Of a stretch of DNA of 61,743 nt, positions 27,763 through 36,975 are shown in pieces. Source of the DNA: Helcococcus kunzii ATCC 51366 (GTDB lineage: Bacteria; Bacillota; Clostridia; Tissierellales; Peptoniphilaceae); assembly GCF_000245755.1 (NCBI RefSeq), contig NZ_JH601088.1, positions 1,548,534 to 1,610,276 on the forward strand, read 5' to 3'. Numbering within the stretch: position 1 is the stretch's first letter; each line of letters opens with the position of its first letter. The notes beneath the pieces were generated by a model. The model was not told the origin of the DNA. It saw only the letters and a program-made list of their open reading frames with translations, and did not search any database. The position numbers were made by a program, and so were the translations under genes.

Positions 27763-28467
27763 TTTTCCTGATTATTTTAAGAATTGCTATTTAGTCAGGA
27801 AAAGTTTTCGCTTGGTTTTCCTGATTATTTTAAGATTTGCCATTTAGTCAGGAAATTCATTCAATAATTTTTCCTGATTTTTTTGCGATTTGCATTTTAA
27901 TCAGGAAAATCGCCTGCTAGTTGTACCTGTTTATTTTAAGATTCCCGTTTTAATCAGGAAATTTACTTAAAATTCTTTCCTGTCTATTTTCAATTTAGCG
28001 ATTTTATCAGGAAATTCACCCCTCAACCCATCTTTACATGTGTATTTTAAGTTTTCACTTTACACATGTAAGGATTTTAACCATTTTACATGTCTATTTG
28101 CCTTTTCCCCATTTACACATGTAGATTTTTCAAAGGTCTACATGTCTATTTCTAATTTTCCATTTTACACATGTAAGATTTTTAACCATTTTACATGTCT
28201 ATCTGCCATTTACTCATTCACACATGTAATCGCAATGTTAACTTTACATGTCTATTCCTCATTTTCCCATTTACACATGTAATCGTCACAAATTTTATAC
28301 ATGTCTATTCCTCATTCATGTCTATTCCTCATTTTCCTATTTACACATGTAATGACAAAAATTTTATACATGTCTATTCGCCATTTCCCCATTTACACAT
28401 GTAATTGTCGCAAATTTTATACATGTCTATTCCCCATTTCCCCATTTACACATGTAAATGTGAATCT
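27763..28467. repeat. Composite hairpin array: CCTG-arm units then CATG-arm units, 52-53-nt period
   Basis: Five units with TTTTCCTG/CAGGAAAA arms (CCTG at 27767, 27820, 27873, 27926, 27979; step 53) are followed after 58 nt by eight units with TTACATGT/ACATGTAA arms (first at 28034; steps 52-53). All share the centre pattern T-x-TATTT...CCATTTA. A 17-bp tandem duplication at 28300-28333 makes one partial extra unit. The fourth CCTG unit has a variant left arm, TGTACCTG. Short open frames here are repeat translations. It lies 3' of the G5/CAP gene. Confidence 0.88.
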
Positions 28468-28508
28468 ATATGAGTGTAGGTTACATCCCAACAAATATTT
28501 ATGAACCT

Positions 28509-28551
28509 AAAAAACACGAATTAAATTATTTAGTAATTTAACTCGTGTTTT
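28509..28551 (-). terminator. Terminator of the G5/CAP surface-protein gene
   Basis: AAAACACGA.TTAAATTA pairs with TAATTTAA.TCGTGTTTT; T-runs occur on both sides, so it could work in both directions. Confidence 0.75.
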
Positions 28552-28568
28552 TAATAATATTGTTTGAA

Positions 28569-30851
28569 TTATCTATAAACTATATTGTTTGCTTTCATGT
28601 TTTCGTAGAATTTCTTGTGTTCTTCATAATTTTTAAGTTTTGATAAATCAGCTTCACCGCTTGAGATAGCTTTTTTGAATGCTTCATTTTCAGAAATAGA
28701 TTTTTTTCTAAACGCTCTTGCTTCTGAAGGGCTTGTGAAATATTGCAATAGACTATCTCTTTGAAGATATGCTTCATAAGATGCTAAACCTCTGGTTGGT
28801 ACAAAGTGCTTAGTATCTGTTTGGTAAAATGCTCTATAATAATTAAACATATCAACATCTTCGTTTGATTCCATTACTCTTCCAACGCCGAAAATTTGGG
28901 CACCGTGTACTTTGACTTTATATGAACCATTGTCTTGTTTTACTGCTCTTATCTCAAGGTCAACACCAACCTCTCTCCAGAAAGGTGTTAACATGGCTTT
29001 TCTGTGACCTTTTGATAGGTTTTCAGAACCTGGGTCTTCATAATAATTGTGAATTATTTCTTCAGCATAGGATTCAGGGCTACCTAAAATTTCTTCTATT
29101 TGTTTTAAGTTTTTCACATGAAATTCTGTGATAGAAATATTTTCTCCAACTGTACGTGGGTAGGCATAACCTAAATTGCTTGCATCTTGTTTAGCACTGT
29201 AATATACTCCATTTTTGGTGTATTCGTGTGCAAATTTATTGTTATTGATATTATCTAGATTTCTCTTCTTTGCCACCTTATCTAAAACACTATTTTGATA
29301 TAAAGAGTTTAGCATATTTCTACTTCTTAGATTATTTAACTTATTTCTGTTAGCTACTGAAAATCTTGATTCGTAAGCATTTAAATAATCTTCTTGTTCT
29401 TTAGTTAAACCAAATTCATTTACTTCAACGTGTTTTGTACCAACTTCAACTATTTGACTTGTAGGTTGTGTTACATCTTCTTTTAATAATTTAGCTTTCT
29501 TTAAATCTTCAATAACTTTACCAGTTTTTGCATCAAATGCTAATTGGTATTTTTTTGTAATTTGTCCTTTTTTACCCTCTTGCATAATCTTCTTATGTGT
29601 ATCAGGTAACTCAGGATTCTTAATTATTTCTTCTTTGAAATCTACATCTTCTTTTACATACTTTATTACACCAACCAAAACTATTTCATTAGTAGGTTTG
29701 TCTACTGTTTCATTTTTTTCCATTTTATTTGTTTCGGTATTGTATGTATAAACAGTTGTCTTTTGGCCCTCTATAGCTTTTACGCTCTCATCAACTTTAC
29801 TTGAGCCAACCTCAGCTGAAATATCTGATTTATATACTTTTTCAAAATCAATTTTTTCTTTTAATTTAACAGGTCGTGTGCCTGTAACGATAACTTTATC
29901 CTCTGGTCTAGTTTCCTTAATAAGAGTTTCTGACCTTTTATCTCTTGAAACCACTTTATTATCTTTTATGGTTACGGTATACAGTTCTTCAAAAGTTTTC
30001 TTACCTTTTTTCCCTTCAGTAACTTCAGTATTTAATCTGTATTTACCATCATCACCTTTAACGACAACATCAAGTTGATCGGAAGTTTCTTCAACAGTTC
30101 TGAAATCTACATCTTCAGTCCTGTTTTTTACTTCTTCTTTCATCGCTACATTATTTTCAAAAGATTCCGTGTTATTACTCTTGTTTTTATCAGAATCTCT
30201 TTCAATTTTATAATTTAACAAACCATAAAATTTTTTCGCATTCCCATCTTTATCGGTATAGTTGAACTTGATTGTGTCAAATTTTGTATAATATTTTTTA
30301 CTTGGTAATGCTAAAAATATGGATAATGCAATTAATGCAAGTGAAGCTACTGATATTGCAATTTTAGCTGTTTTTTTCAATTTCTTATATAAAAAAGCAA
30401 AGACAAGAGCAGAAACGGAAACGCCTGCTAATAAAACTACCAAAATCCAATTTGTATTTTGTGTAGAATTTACTTTAACAATCTCTTTTTTCCTGCTTTC
30501 AAAAAGTTTTTCAATATCTTTGTCGTTGACTTTATCATTAGAAGATAAATACTTACCATTTACCTCTATTTCATCGTTAACTTGTAAGTCATTTATTACT
30601 TGTGAATGTGTATCAAGCTTCCCATTCTCTATTTTTATAGTATCTAAACTTATATCTTCTAAACTTTTATTATTTATATTTTTTATCTTTATCGCAAAAC
30701 TGTCTTTATTGGCATCAACTATATCTAATTTATGATAATTATTTTCCATTGGGAGTTTCTTCATATTTTCAGCCCTTGATATAGACATACCTGTAAATAT
30801 GATAATAAACATAAATATTAAATTTATTAAAGATCTTCTTTTAATCTTCAT
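28569..30851 (-). CDS. Membrane-anchored surface protein with G5-like repeats and a CAP (SCP/PR1) domain
   Basis: The 760-residue protein has an N-terminal signal (1-28), a small extracytoplasmic segment (about 30-130), two transmembrane helices (about 132-152 and 162-182), then three or more G5-type repeats (about 235-480). The repeats have the recurring pattern ...KVIVTGTRPV / EIVLVGVIKYV / QIVEVGTKHVE. A CAP domain follows (about 515-700) with its histidines in KFAHEY and GHRKAML. G5 domains bind wall sugars and CAP domains are secreted, often peptidase- or lipid-related. No LPXTG is present. Good GGGAG site. Confidence 0.82.
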   Translation of the reverse strand: MKIKRRSLINLIFMFIIIFTGMSISRAENMKKLPMENNYHKLDIVDANKDSFAIKIKNINNKSLEDISLDTIKIENGKLDTHSQVINDLQVNDEIEVNGKYLSSNDKVNDKDIEKLFESRKKEIVKVNSTQNTNWILVVLLAGVSVSALVFAFLYKKLKKTAKIAISVASLALIALSIFLALPSKKYYTKFDTIKFNYTDKDGNAKKFYGLLNYKIERDSDKNKSNNTESFENNVAMKEEVKNRTEDVDFRTVEETSDQLDVVVKGDDGKYRLNTEVTEGKKGKKTFEELYTVTIKDNKVVSRDKRSETLIKETRPEDKVIVTGTRPVKLKEKIDFEKVYKSDISAEVGSSKVDESVKAIEGQKTTVYTYNTETNKMEKNETVDKPTNEIVLVGVIKYVKEDVDFKEEIIKNPELPDTHKKIMQEGKKGQITKKYQLAFDAKTGKVIEDLKKAKLLKEDVTQPTSQIVEVGTKHVEVNEFGLTKEQEDYLNAYESRFSVANRNKLNNLRSRNMLNSLYQNSVLDKVAKKRNLDNINNNKFAHEYTKNGVYYSAKQDASNLGYAYPRTVGENISITEFHVKNLKQIEEILGSPESYAEEIIHNYYEDPGSENLSKGHRKAMLTPFWREVGVDLEIRAVKQDNGSYKVKVHGAQIFGVGRVMESNEDVDMFNYYRAFYQTDTKHFVPTRGLASYEAYLQRDSLLQYFTSPSEARAFRKKSISENEAFKKAISSGEADLSKLKNYEEHKKFYENMKANNIVYR

Positions 30852-30984
30852 ATTCTACTCCCTCTCTCTTACCAATTCATTTTTGTTATTAATATAATTA
30901 TACCATTTTATAAAGATTTAAATTATAAAGAATTTATTACAATTTCCCGTTTTTTGTAATTATTTATTCACTTTTTAGTTACTA

Positions 30985-31377
30985 TTAGTCTTCTTGATTT
31001 TGATCTAAACGATCAACTACAAATTCAACTTCTAATAAGTGTAGTAAATCACTCATATTTTCAGGATAATCGTTAGAACCTTTCTTTATTAATTTATCAC
31101 CATTTTCATAAAATACATTTAATTCCCAAGAATATCCATAAATTCTATTAAAAACAACGTATGAATCATCCCATTCTTCCACATTGATTTTGTTAAATTC
31201 TTTTAAAAATTTCTTTTTATCTAACTTTAATTCTCCTTCATCATACATATGTTGCATAAAATTATCGGATGTTCTAAAAACTTTTTCTCCATCAAATTTT
31301 ACAATGTTATCAGTAAAACCATCACCTTGAGTGCCTATCATAAGTGCAATTTCTTTTATTTCTTTTCCTTTTTTCAT
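30985..31377 (-). CDS. Hypothetical acidic cytoplasmic protein
   Basis: A 130-residue acidic protein (DLLHLLEVEFVVDRLDQNQED at its end) with no signal peptide or transmembrane segment. Aromatic-rich strands such as YSWELNVFYENG suggest a small alpha/beta fold. I do not recognise the family. GGGGAG lies upstream of the ATG. It is isolated from the G5/CAP gene by 133 nt. Confidence 0.65.
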   Translation of the reverse strand: MKKGKEIKEIALMIGTQGDGFTDNIVKFDGEKVFRTSDNFMQHMYDEGELKLDKKKFLKEFNKINVEEWDDSYVVFNRIYGYSWELNVFYENGDKLIKKGSNDYPENMSDLLHLLEVEFVVDRLDQNQED

Positions 31378-31559
31378 TTTTATTGTCTCCCCTTTTTGTT
31401 CTTCTGTACTAATATTTCAATACCCATATTATCAAAATATTATCTAACTTTATTTTACTAAAACATAAGTGTAAAATATGTATACATCATCACTGAAATT
31501 TGAAAATTTCAAAATCTAAGACTATAATTTAATAGGTTAAGAAAGAAATCGAGGGAAGA

Positions 31560-31937
31560 ATGGAAAATAAAAATTTAAAACTATTAACAGTATTTGACAA
31601 TTACGAAATTATTAAATTAGAAAAAGATACAGCAATAGTAAAAACTATTGTTGAAAAATCAAACTTAAATTTATATGAGAATGCTCACGGTGGCTATCTT
31701 TTTGCGCTTTGTGATTCAGTGAGTGGTTATGTATTTATAGGAAATGGAACAGATGTTGTCACACTTTCATCAAGCATAAACTATATTAAAGGCGCAAAAC
31801 TTGGCGATGAGTTAACCATTACAGCTAAAATCCTACACAATGGTAGAAATACTAAAGTTGTAGATACGCAAATCACAAATCAAGACGACAGATTAATCGT
31901 CAAATCTACTTTTACAATGTATCCAATTAAAAAATAA
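31560..31937 (+). CDS. PaaI-type hotdog thioesterase
   Basis: A 125-residue single hotdog domain. NAHGGYLFALCDSVSGYV (about 41-58) is the PaaI/YiiD signature with catalytic HGG and Asp; the C-terminal strand VDTQITNQDDRLIVKSTFTMYP is typical. It should hydrolyse an acyl- or phenylacetyl-CoA. GAGGGAAG lies upstream. It is a single plus-strand gene between minus-strand surface-protein genes. Confidence 0.88.
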   Translation: MENKNLKLLTVFDNYEIIKLEKDTAIVKTIVEKSNLNLYENAHGGYLFALCDSVSGYVFIGNGTDVVTLSSSINYIKGAKLGDELTITAKILHNGRNTKVVDTQITNQDDRLIVKSTFTMYPIKK

Positions 31938-31987
31938 ATCATCAATACTTGCGAAATTCATGTTCCAAGCAAATATTAGGTATTAAA

Positions 31988-32025
31988 AAACCAGAGACAA
32001 ATATTTCTAAATGTCTCTGGTATAA
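31988..32025. terminator. Bidirectional terminator
   Basis: ACCAGAGACA pairs with TGTCTCTGGT, with A-rich and T-rich flanks. It lies between the thioesterase gene (plus) and the adhesin gene (minus). Confidence 0.75.
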
Positions 32026-32039
32026 AATTATACTAATTT

Positions 32040-33251
32040 CTATTTATTAGTTTCTTTTTTCTTAAGAATAACTAATCCAGCTACTGCAACAGCTGCAAGT
32101 CCAATATAGATAATTGTACTGAAATTGTCTCCAGTATTTGGATTACGTCCGTTTGATGGAGTTCCAGGTTTATTATTTGAATCTCCTGGTACAACTTCTT
32201 TATCAGTTTCTTTTTCTGTTTCAGTTTCTTTTATAGTTTCTGTTTCAGTCTCTGTCTCTTTTGGAGTTTCTACATCAGTTTCAACAGGTGTTTCAACTTC
32301 TGTTTCAGTTTCCTTTGGAGTATCTTTTTCTGTTTCATCTGGTGTTTCTGTATCTGTTTCACCTGGTGTTTCTTGAGGTATCAGCTTGTTATATATTAAT
32401 ACTGTATCACCTTCTACACCTACATTATCAGGTGAAAAAACAGTACCAATATTTTCAACCTCAAAAGGTATATCCTTTGCAACTTCATATCCTTCTGGTG
32501 CAGATTTTTCTGTCAATGTATATTTACCAGTTTTTAATTCAATTTCATGTGGTGTAGTCGATGATGTCCATGTTTCAACTATTTCACCATGCGCATCTTT
32601 TAGTTCTAGCACCGCACCAGCAAGTTCTTCATCAAAAATATTTCTCTTTGAAAATATTATCTTATATGGTCCTACTTTTTCTTGATTTGTTATTGTAAAT
32701 CCATTCTCAGCATCACCTGTTATTATAGCATCAAATCCTTCGACTTCATCTTCCTTAATAGTATAATTCAATCCACTTTGCATATTTTCGAAAACATGTG
32801 AGTCAGTTGCAGATCCACCATCAGATAATGTAGCATTATCTACTTCTTCTCCATTGGCAAACAATCTAATATATGCACTTGTTGGAGACTCTTTTAAAAC
32901 ATTCCCTTCTGCGTCTTTCCATACTTTTGTAACCTTAATATCAATTGTTTTATCATCAATTGGTTTACCAGTTGTTTCATCAACAAATCTTGCACCTACA
33001 AGGTTTTGATACGCATAATCAATAGTACCTTCTGGCACAAAATATTTGAATAAATCTAGTGTTGCATTCGCAGGCACTTCTTTAACTAATGCTTTTTCCG
33101 CATCAGTTAATGTGGAATTATCTTGACCTGTTAATAAATAATAAGCCTTAACAGCATTTCCACTTAAAAATACATGACCAGTTGCATTTGCATCACCTCT
33201 TGAATATCCATCTGTGAAATACCAAACTGCTGCTTGAGTAGCATCACGCAT
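32040..33251 (-). CDS. Thioester-domain adhesin, C-terminal fragment (frameshifted): TED end, Cna-B domains, sorting signal
   Basis: This continues the 33316-33711 fragment in another frame. Its first residues ATQAAVWYFTDGYSRGD contain the Gln motif that forms the internal thioester in class I TED adhesins, which covalently attach to host amines. Two Cna-B-like domains follow (VTKVWKDAEGN near 80; FSKRNIFDEELAGAVLEL near 200), then a Thr/Glu/Pro-rich wall-spanning stalk (about 300-365) and an atypical sorting signal NPNTG, hydrophobic helix and KKKETNK tail. In the intact protein the Cys lies in the upstream fragment. The 403-codon count assumes the ATG at 33251, but the true frame opens further upstream. 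Confidence 0.8.
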   Translation of the reverse strand: MRDATQAAVWYFTDGYSRGDANATGHVFLSGNAVKAYYLLTGQDNSTLTDAEKALVKEVPANATLDLFKYFVPEGTIDYAYQNLVGARFVDETTGKPIDDKTIDIKVTKVWKDAEGNVLKESPTSAYIRLFANGEEVDNATLSDGGSATDSHVFENMQSGLNYTIKEDEVEGFDAIITGDAENGFTITNQEKVGPYKIIFSKRNIFDEELAGAVLELKDAHGEIVETWTSSTTPHEIELKTGKYTLTEKSAPEGYEVAKDIPFEVENIGTVFSPDNVGVEGDTVLIYNKLIPQETPGETDTETPDETEKDTPKETETEVETPVETDVETPKETETETETIKETETEKETDKEVVPGDSNNKPGTPSNGRNPNTGDNFSTIIYIGLAAVAVAGLVILKKKETNK

Positions 33252-33315
33252 TTGTTGATCACTTAGGCCAAGTGCATTTTGTAATTCTGAATTTGTCTTT
33301 TGTTGATTATATCCA

Positions 33316-33711
33316 TTATATTGCTTTTAAAACCGCATCTTTTAATTGTTCAGCATTTAAATTATGTGGAATAGGTGATTTAACCAATATACCTGCAAAA
33401 TTTGATGCTGTGCCTGGTATTTTGTCATAATTAGGATAAATTGTATCTAATTCCTTTCCTATAGTTGGAGTAGTTGGTACCCCTCTAGTCGCATTAAAAC
33501 AGTACACTAATTCATCTGAATCTGGATTTAGTAGTGCATTTAGTTCTTTTGCATATAACGCCATTGATTGATTTTCACCATTAGCATTATAGCCTTGATA
33601 TTCTACAGCTGCCATTACATCGTTATTAATTCCATTATTTGGTAAAAAACCAATCATAAAAACAAGAGCTAATAACAAGCCAACTATTCTTTTCGTAAAT
33701 TTACTTTTCAT
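33316..33711 (-). CDS. Thioester-domain adhesin, N-terminal fragment (signal peptide and TED Cys)
   Basis: Residues 1-33 are a Sec signal (KRIVGLLLALVFMIGFLP). YCFNATRG near 80 carries the thioester Cys expected for a TED domain. The frame ends early at 33316. Dropping one A from the TTTTAAAAG run at about 33324-33330 joins it to LKQYNGYNQQKTNSELQNAL and then to the downstream fragment with no further stop. The two open frames are therefore one adhesin of about 555 codons split by a one-base slip. Confidence 0.8.
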   Translation of the reverse strand: MKSKFTKRIVGLLLALVFMIGFLPNNGINNDVMAAVEYQGYNANGENQSMALYAKELNALLNPDSDELVYCFNATRGVPTTPTIGKELDTIYPNYDKIPGTASNFAGILVKSPIPHNLNAEQLKDAVLKAI

Positions 33712-34100
33712 ATATCCTCCTATTTTTTGCTATATGTTTGCATTTACAATTTCATAGTTCAAAACACTGACCATATTGCAGTTTTTATCCAATCAAATTT
33801 TTGAGATAATTTTTTAAAATGAATGACCGCCTACTTTATATTCATAAATCCATATTTAATTTATAATTATGATTAAAATAGGTGTTTTTCTACTAAAAAA
33901 GGGAAAAAATATCGCTCATAAATTACGATTATCAAATTTTATTATTTTTTCAATAATTGTGAAAAAGCATGTTTGTAGGAATGGGTAGAAAAGTGTTAAA
34001 GTGTGGATTTCTAAGCAACTTGTATACATAATTGAAGATTTCATAGAATGGGTAGATAAGGTATGAAATTTTTTATAATTATATATTACTTTTTGTTTGG
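33712..34100. other. AT-rich upstream region of the adhesin gene
   Basis: I see no gene here. It holds the ribosome site of the adhesin gene (AGGAGG just before 33711) and presumably its promoter, in very AT-rich DNA. The composite hairpin array begins at its left-hand neighbour, 34101. Confidence 0.4.
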
Positions 34101-34886
34101 TTTTCCTGATTATTTAGGGATTTGCGATTTAGTCAGGAAAGGTTTTTGATGGGTTTTCCTGATTATTTCCAGATTTACGATTTAATCAGGAAAGATTTTA
34201 GGTGGATTTTCCTGATTATTTCCAGATTTACGATTTAGTCAGGAAAGATTTTTGTTGGATTTTCCTGATTATTTTGCGATTTGCGATTTAGTCAGGAAAA
34301 TCATTCAATATTTTTTCCTGTCTATTTTGGAAATTGCGATTTAATCAGGAAAAGCACCTGTAAGTTGTACCTGTTTATTTCCAAATACCCATTTTAATCA
34401 GGAAAATTGCTCAATATTTTTTCCTGTCTATTTCAGGTTTTGTGATTTAATCAGGAAAATTTTCACTTACTCCATTTTTACATGTGTATTTTAAAATATT
34501 TTATTTACACATGTAAGTATTTGGACCATTTTACATGTCTAATCGTCCTTTTCCCATTCACACATGTATATTTTTCAGACCTCTACATGTTTATTTTTGA
34601 TTTTTCATTTTACACATGTAAGATTTTGGACCATTTTACATGTGTAATTGCCATTATCTCAATTAAACATGTAATCACAACTTCGTCTTTACATGTGTAT
34701 TTTCAATTCCTTCATTTACACATGTAATTGTCACAATTTTTCTACATGTCTACTCTCCATTTTCCCATTTAGACATGTAATCACAAAAAATCTTTACATG
34801 CATATTTCTGTTTTCACTATTTACACATGTAATTTTCAATAATTTTCTACATGTCTAATTCCCATTTCCCCATTCACACATGTAAT
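34101..34886. repeat. Second composite hairpin array: seven CCTG-arm then eight CATG-arm units, 52-53-nt period
   Basis: CCTG anchors at 34105, 34158, 34211, 34264, 34317, 34370 and 34423 (all steps 53). After 58 nt come CATG anchors at 34481, 34534, 34586, 34639, 34692, 34745, 34797 and 34850 (steps 52-53). Arms are TTTTCCTG/CAGGAAAA, then TTACATGT/ACATGTAA. The order, the 58-nt junction and a variant TGTACCTG unit before the last CCTG unit all match the array at 27763-28467. It lies 3' of the backbone pilin gene. Confidence 0.88.
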
Positions 34887-34907
34887 TCCCCATTTCCACA
34901 ATAAAAT

Positions 34908-34940
34908 AGGAGTTAGATTTTACTCTAACCCCTTAAATTT
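34908..34940 (-). terminator. Terminator of the backbone pilin gene
   Basis: Minus strand GGGGTTAGAG pairs with TCTAACTCC and is followed by TATTTTATTG. Confidence 0.65.
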
Positions 34941-34954
34941 CAATACTTTATATT

Positions 34955-36874
34955 CTAAAGTGTTTCTTTTTTATTGTTCTTTACTAATACAACGCCTGCT
35001 CCTGTCATTACTACAAGACCAATTATTGTAAATACTAATGTACCAACGCCACCAGTTTGTGGAATTGTAACTTTCTTATTGATTACTTTTTGAGCATCAG
35101 TTTTACCTGAACCGTCTACATATGCCATATCGCCTTGTGCGTATGAACCTTTTGCAATTGAGAATGCTACTGGTCCTTGTAATTTAGCATATCCTTCTGG
35201 AGCTTTGATTTCTACTAGTTGGTATTCACCTTCTTTTAGTCCTGTTACTTCAAATTGTCCTTGTGCATTTGATGTAATGATTAGAGCTTCTTCTTTAGTA
35301 TCAACCCAAACGTATGAAGTTTTTGCTGCGATGAATGCTTTATTGTATTCTTCTTGTGCGTTTGCAATTACTGCTAAATCTGTACCTTTTACAGCTTCGT
35401 CTAAATTAGTTTTTGCAGTTGCTAATGCTTGTTGTTCTTGAGTTGTTTGTTCTGATGTCTTTGGTGCTAAGAATTTATTGTCTTCTTTATTTTGTACAAC
35501 GAATTGTGCACCTTGTAATCTTTCATTTGAATCATTTGCTTTTACAAATTTCTTACCAAATGTTTCAACTTTTGGTTCTTCTGGATTTACTGGTTTAGGG
35601 TTATTATCTTTCCAGTTTTTAACCCCAATTTGTCCATTACCTTCTGTAGAATATTCTGCTGAATATCCATTAAATGTTTCTACTACTTTATATTCTGTAT
35701 CATTGTCTAATCCAGTAAATTTATGTGATGTTTCACCATCTTGTAAAGTATATCTTGCAACTTCTTTACCAGTTTGTGCATTATATAATACAAATTCTAC
35801 TTTTACACCTTCTGGCGCTTCACCTTCTGCCCAAGTTTTTGTAGCAGTGATTTCACCATTTGATGGTTTTGTAGGAATAGGTGCATTTCCGTGATCTGGG
35901 TTGTTACCATAGTTAAATATAACGTCGTTTGATTCTGGGACTTCTACCATTGTTGCTGAATTTAATGTTGCAGTGTAGTTAATTTGAATTGTTTGAGCTG
36001 TTTCTTGACCATTAACTTTCTTAAGTCCTTCAGCTGTTAATTCTAATTTAAATCCATTTCCAGATTTTGTAACAGTATAGTCTGTTTTTACAGTTAAATC
36101 TTTTCCGTTTAATGTAACTTTCACATCATTATTAAATGTTAGACCTTCTGTCATTTGGTCTGACCATCTTGCTGTTGCATATTTTGCATCTTTAGGAATA
36201 ATTGTTTGGATTTCGTAAGGAACTGATTCACCAATTGTATAATTTCTTGTTTCTGATACTGTAGCATCAGGGTTTTCTGCATTTGCTAAACCTTTAAAGT
36301 CTTTGTCAACTTGTGGTTTTTGTTCAGTATTTTTTGGATATACTTGAGCTACTTCTACTAAACCATCGCTATTATACATAGGTAAAGTAATCATAACTGG
36401 TACTGCTTTTTGACCTGTTAATGTTTCACCGTTTTCACCAACATATGTTGATTTTTCTGTAACTTCTACTATTTGATATTTACCTTCTGGTAATTTTGAA
36501 GTATCTAATGTTAATCCTGTAGCTGTAGTTAAACCACCTAAAGCTTTATCTACTGAGTCTACTTCTTTACCTTCAGCATCTATCCATTTACCTGCTTCTG
36601 TTTGGAATGCAAAGTAAACGCCTGCGATTTCTTTTAGATCTTTTCCTGTGTTATTTGCTAATTCTTGTATTGTTTGTGTACCATCATACTTTTCTTCTGT
36701 GATTGATTCTGGATCCCAATCGGATAATTCAGATTCTGACATTAATAGCTTATGAAGTACTACCTTATTTGTCTTTGGTTCCGTTGGTGATGCAGCTTTT
36801 GTTACTGGTGCTACAAATGCAAAAACCATTACAAAAGCTAATAAAAGTGATAACAATTTACTAGTTTTTTTCAT
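34955..36874 (-). CDS. Backbone (major) pilin, sortase-assembled
   Basis: A 639-residue SpaA/FctA-type backbone pilin. Residues 1-28 are a signal peptide. The pilin motif VYPKN (Lys near 176) provides the lysine that sortase C links to the next subunit. Isopeptide-stabilised Cna-B domains occupy about 190-440 and 440-595, with the E-box YQLVEIKAPEGY near 550. The sorting signal IPQTG (near 603) precedes a hydrophobic helix and KNNKKETL. AGGAGAG lies before the ATG. It follows the giant VWA pilus protein by 90 nt across a tight hairpin, and is probably the most abundant product of the locus. No sortase gene is present in the window. Confidence 0.93.
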   Translation of the reverse strand: MKKTSKLLSLLLAFVMVFAFVAPVTKAASPTEPKTNKVVLHKLLMSESELSDWDPESITEEKYDGTQTIQELANNTGKDLKEIAGVYFAFQTEAGKWIDAEGKEVDSVDKALGGLTTATGLTLDTSKLPEGKYQIVEVTEKSTYVGENGETLTGQKAVPVMITLPMYNSDGLVEVAQVYPKNTEQKPQVDKDFKGLANAENPDATVSETRNYTIGESVPYEIQTIIPKDAKYATARWSDQMTEGLTFNNDVKVTLNGKDLTVKTDYTVTKSGNGFKLELTAEGLKKVNGQETAQTIQINYTATLNSATMVEVPESNDVIFNYGNNPDHGNAPIPTKPSNGEITATKTWAEGEAPEGVKVEFVLYNAQTGKEVARYTLQDGETSHKFTGLDNDTEYKVVETFNGYSAEYSTEGNGQIGVKNWKDNNPKPVNPEEPKVETFGKKFVKANDSNERLQGAQFVVQNKEDNKFLAPKTSEQTTQEQQALATAKTNLDEAVKGTDLAVIANAQEEYNKAFIAAKTSYVWVDTKEEALIITSNAQGQFEVTGLKEGEYQLVEIKAPEGYAKLQGPVAFSIAKGSYAQGDMAYVDGSGKTDAQKVINKKVTIPQTGGVGTLVFTIIGLVVMTGAGVVLVKNNKKETL

Positions 36875-36948
36875 TTTTCTCTCCTATGTATTTTATTTTG
36901 TTGTGACATCCTTACAAATTGTACAAAATTGCACTTATTTAACTCCAG

Positions 36949-36975
36949 CAACTAACTAGCTTGGCTAGTTAGTTG
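36949..36975. terminator. 12-bp perfect hairpin between ancillary and backbone pilin genes
   Basis: CAACTAACTAGC and its complement flank a 3-nt loop and overlap the stop codon of the upstream gene (36965). There is no T-run, so it is more likely a partial attenuator or an mRNA-processing/stabilising element than a full terminator. Confidence 0.6.

Noticed and set aside
27763..28467. CRISPR array
   Set aside because: Direct repeats with about 53-nt spacing look CRISPR-like, but the conserved parts are inverted arms within each unit, the spacers are related to one another, and no cas gene is in the window.
28040..28504. Three overlapping plus-strand open frames of 67-80 codons
   Set aside because: They are translations of the TTACATGT hairpin units and repeat the same peptide words with the 52-53-nt period.
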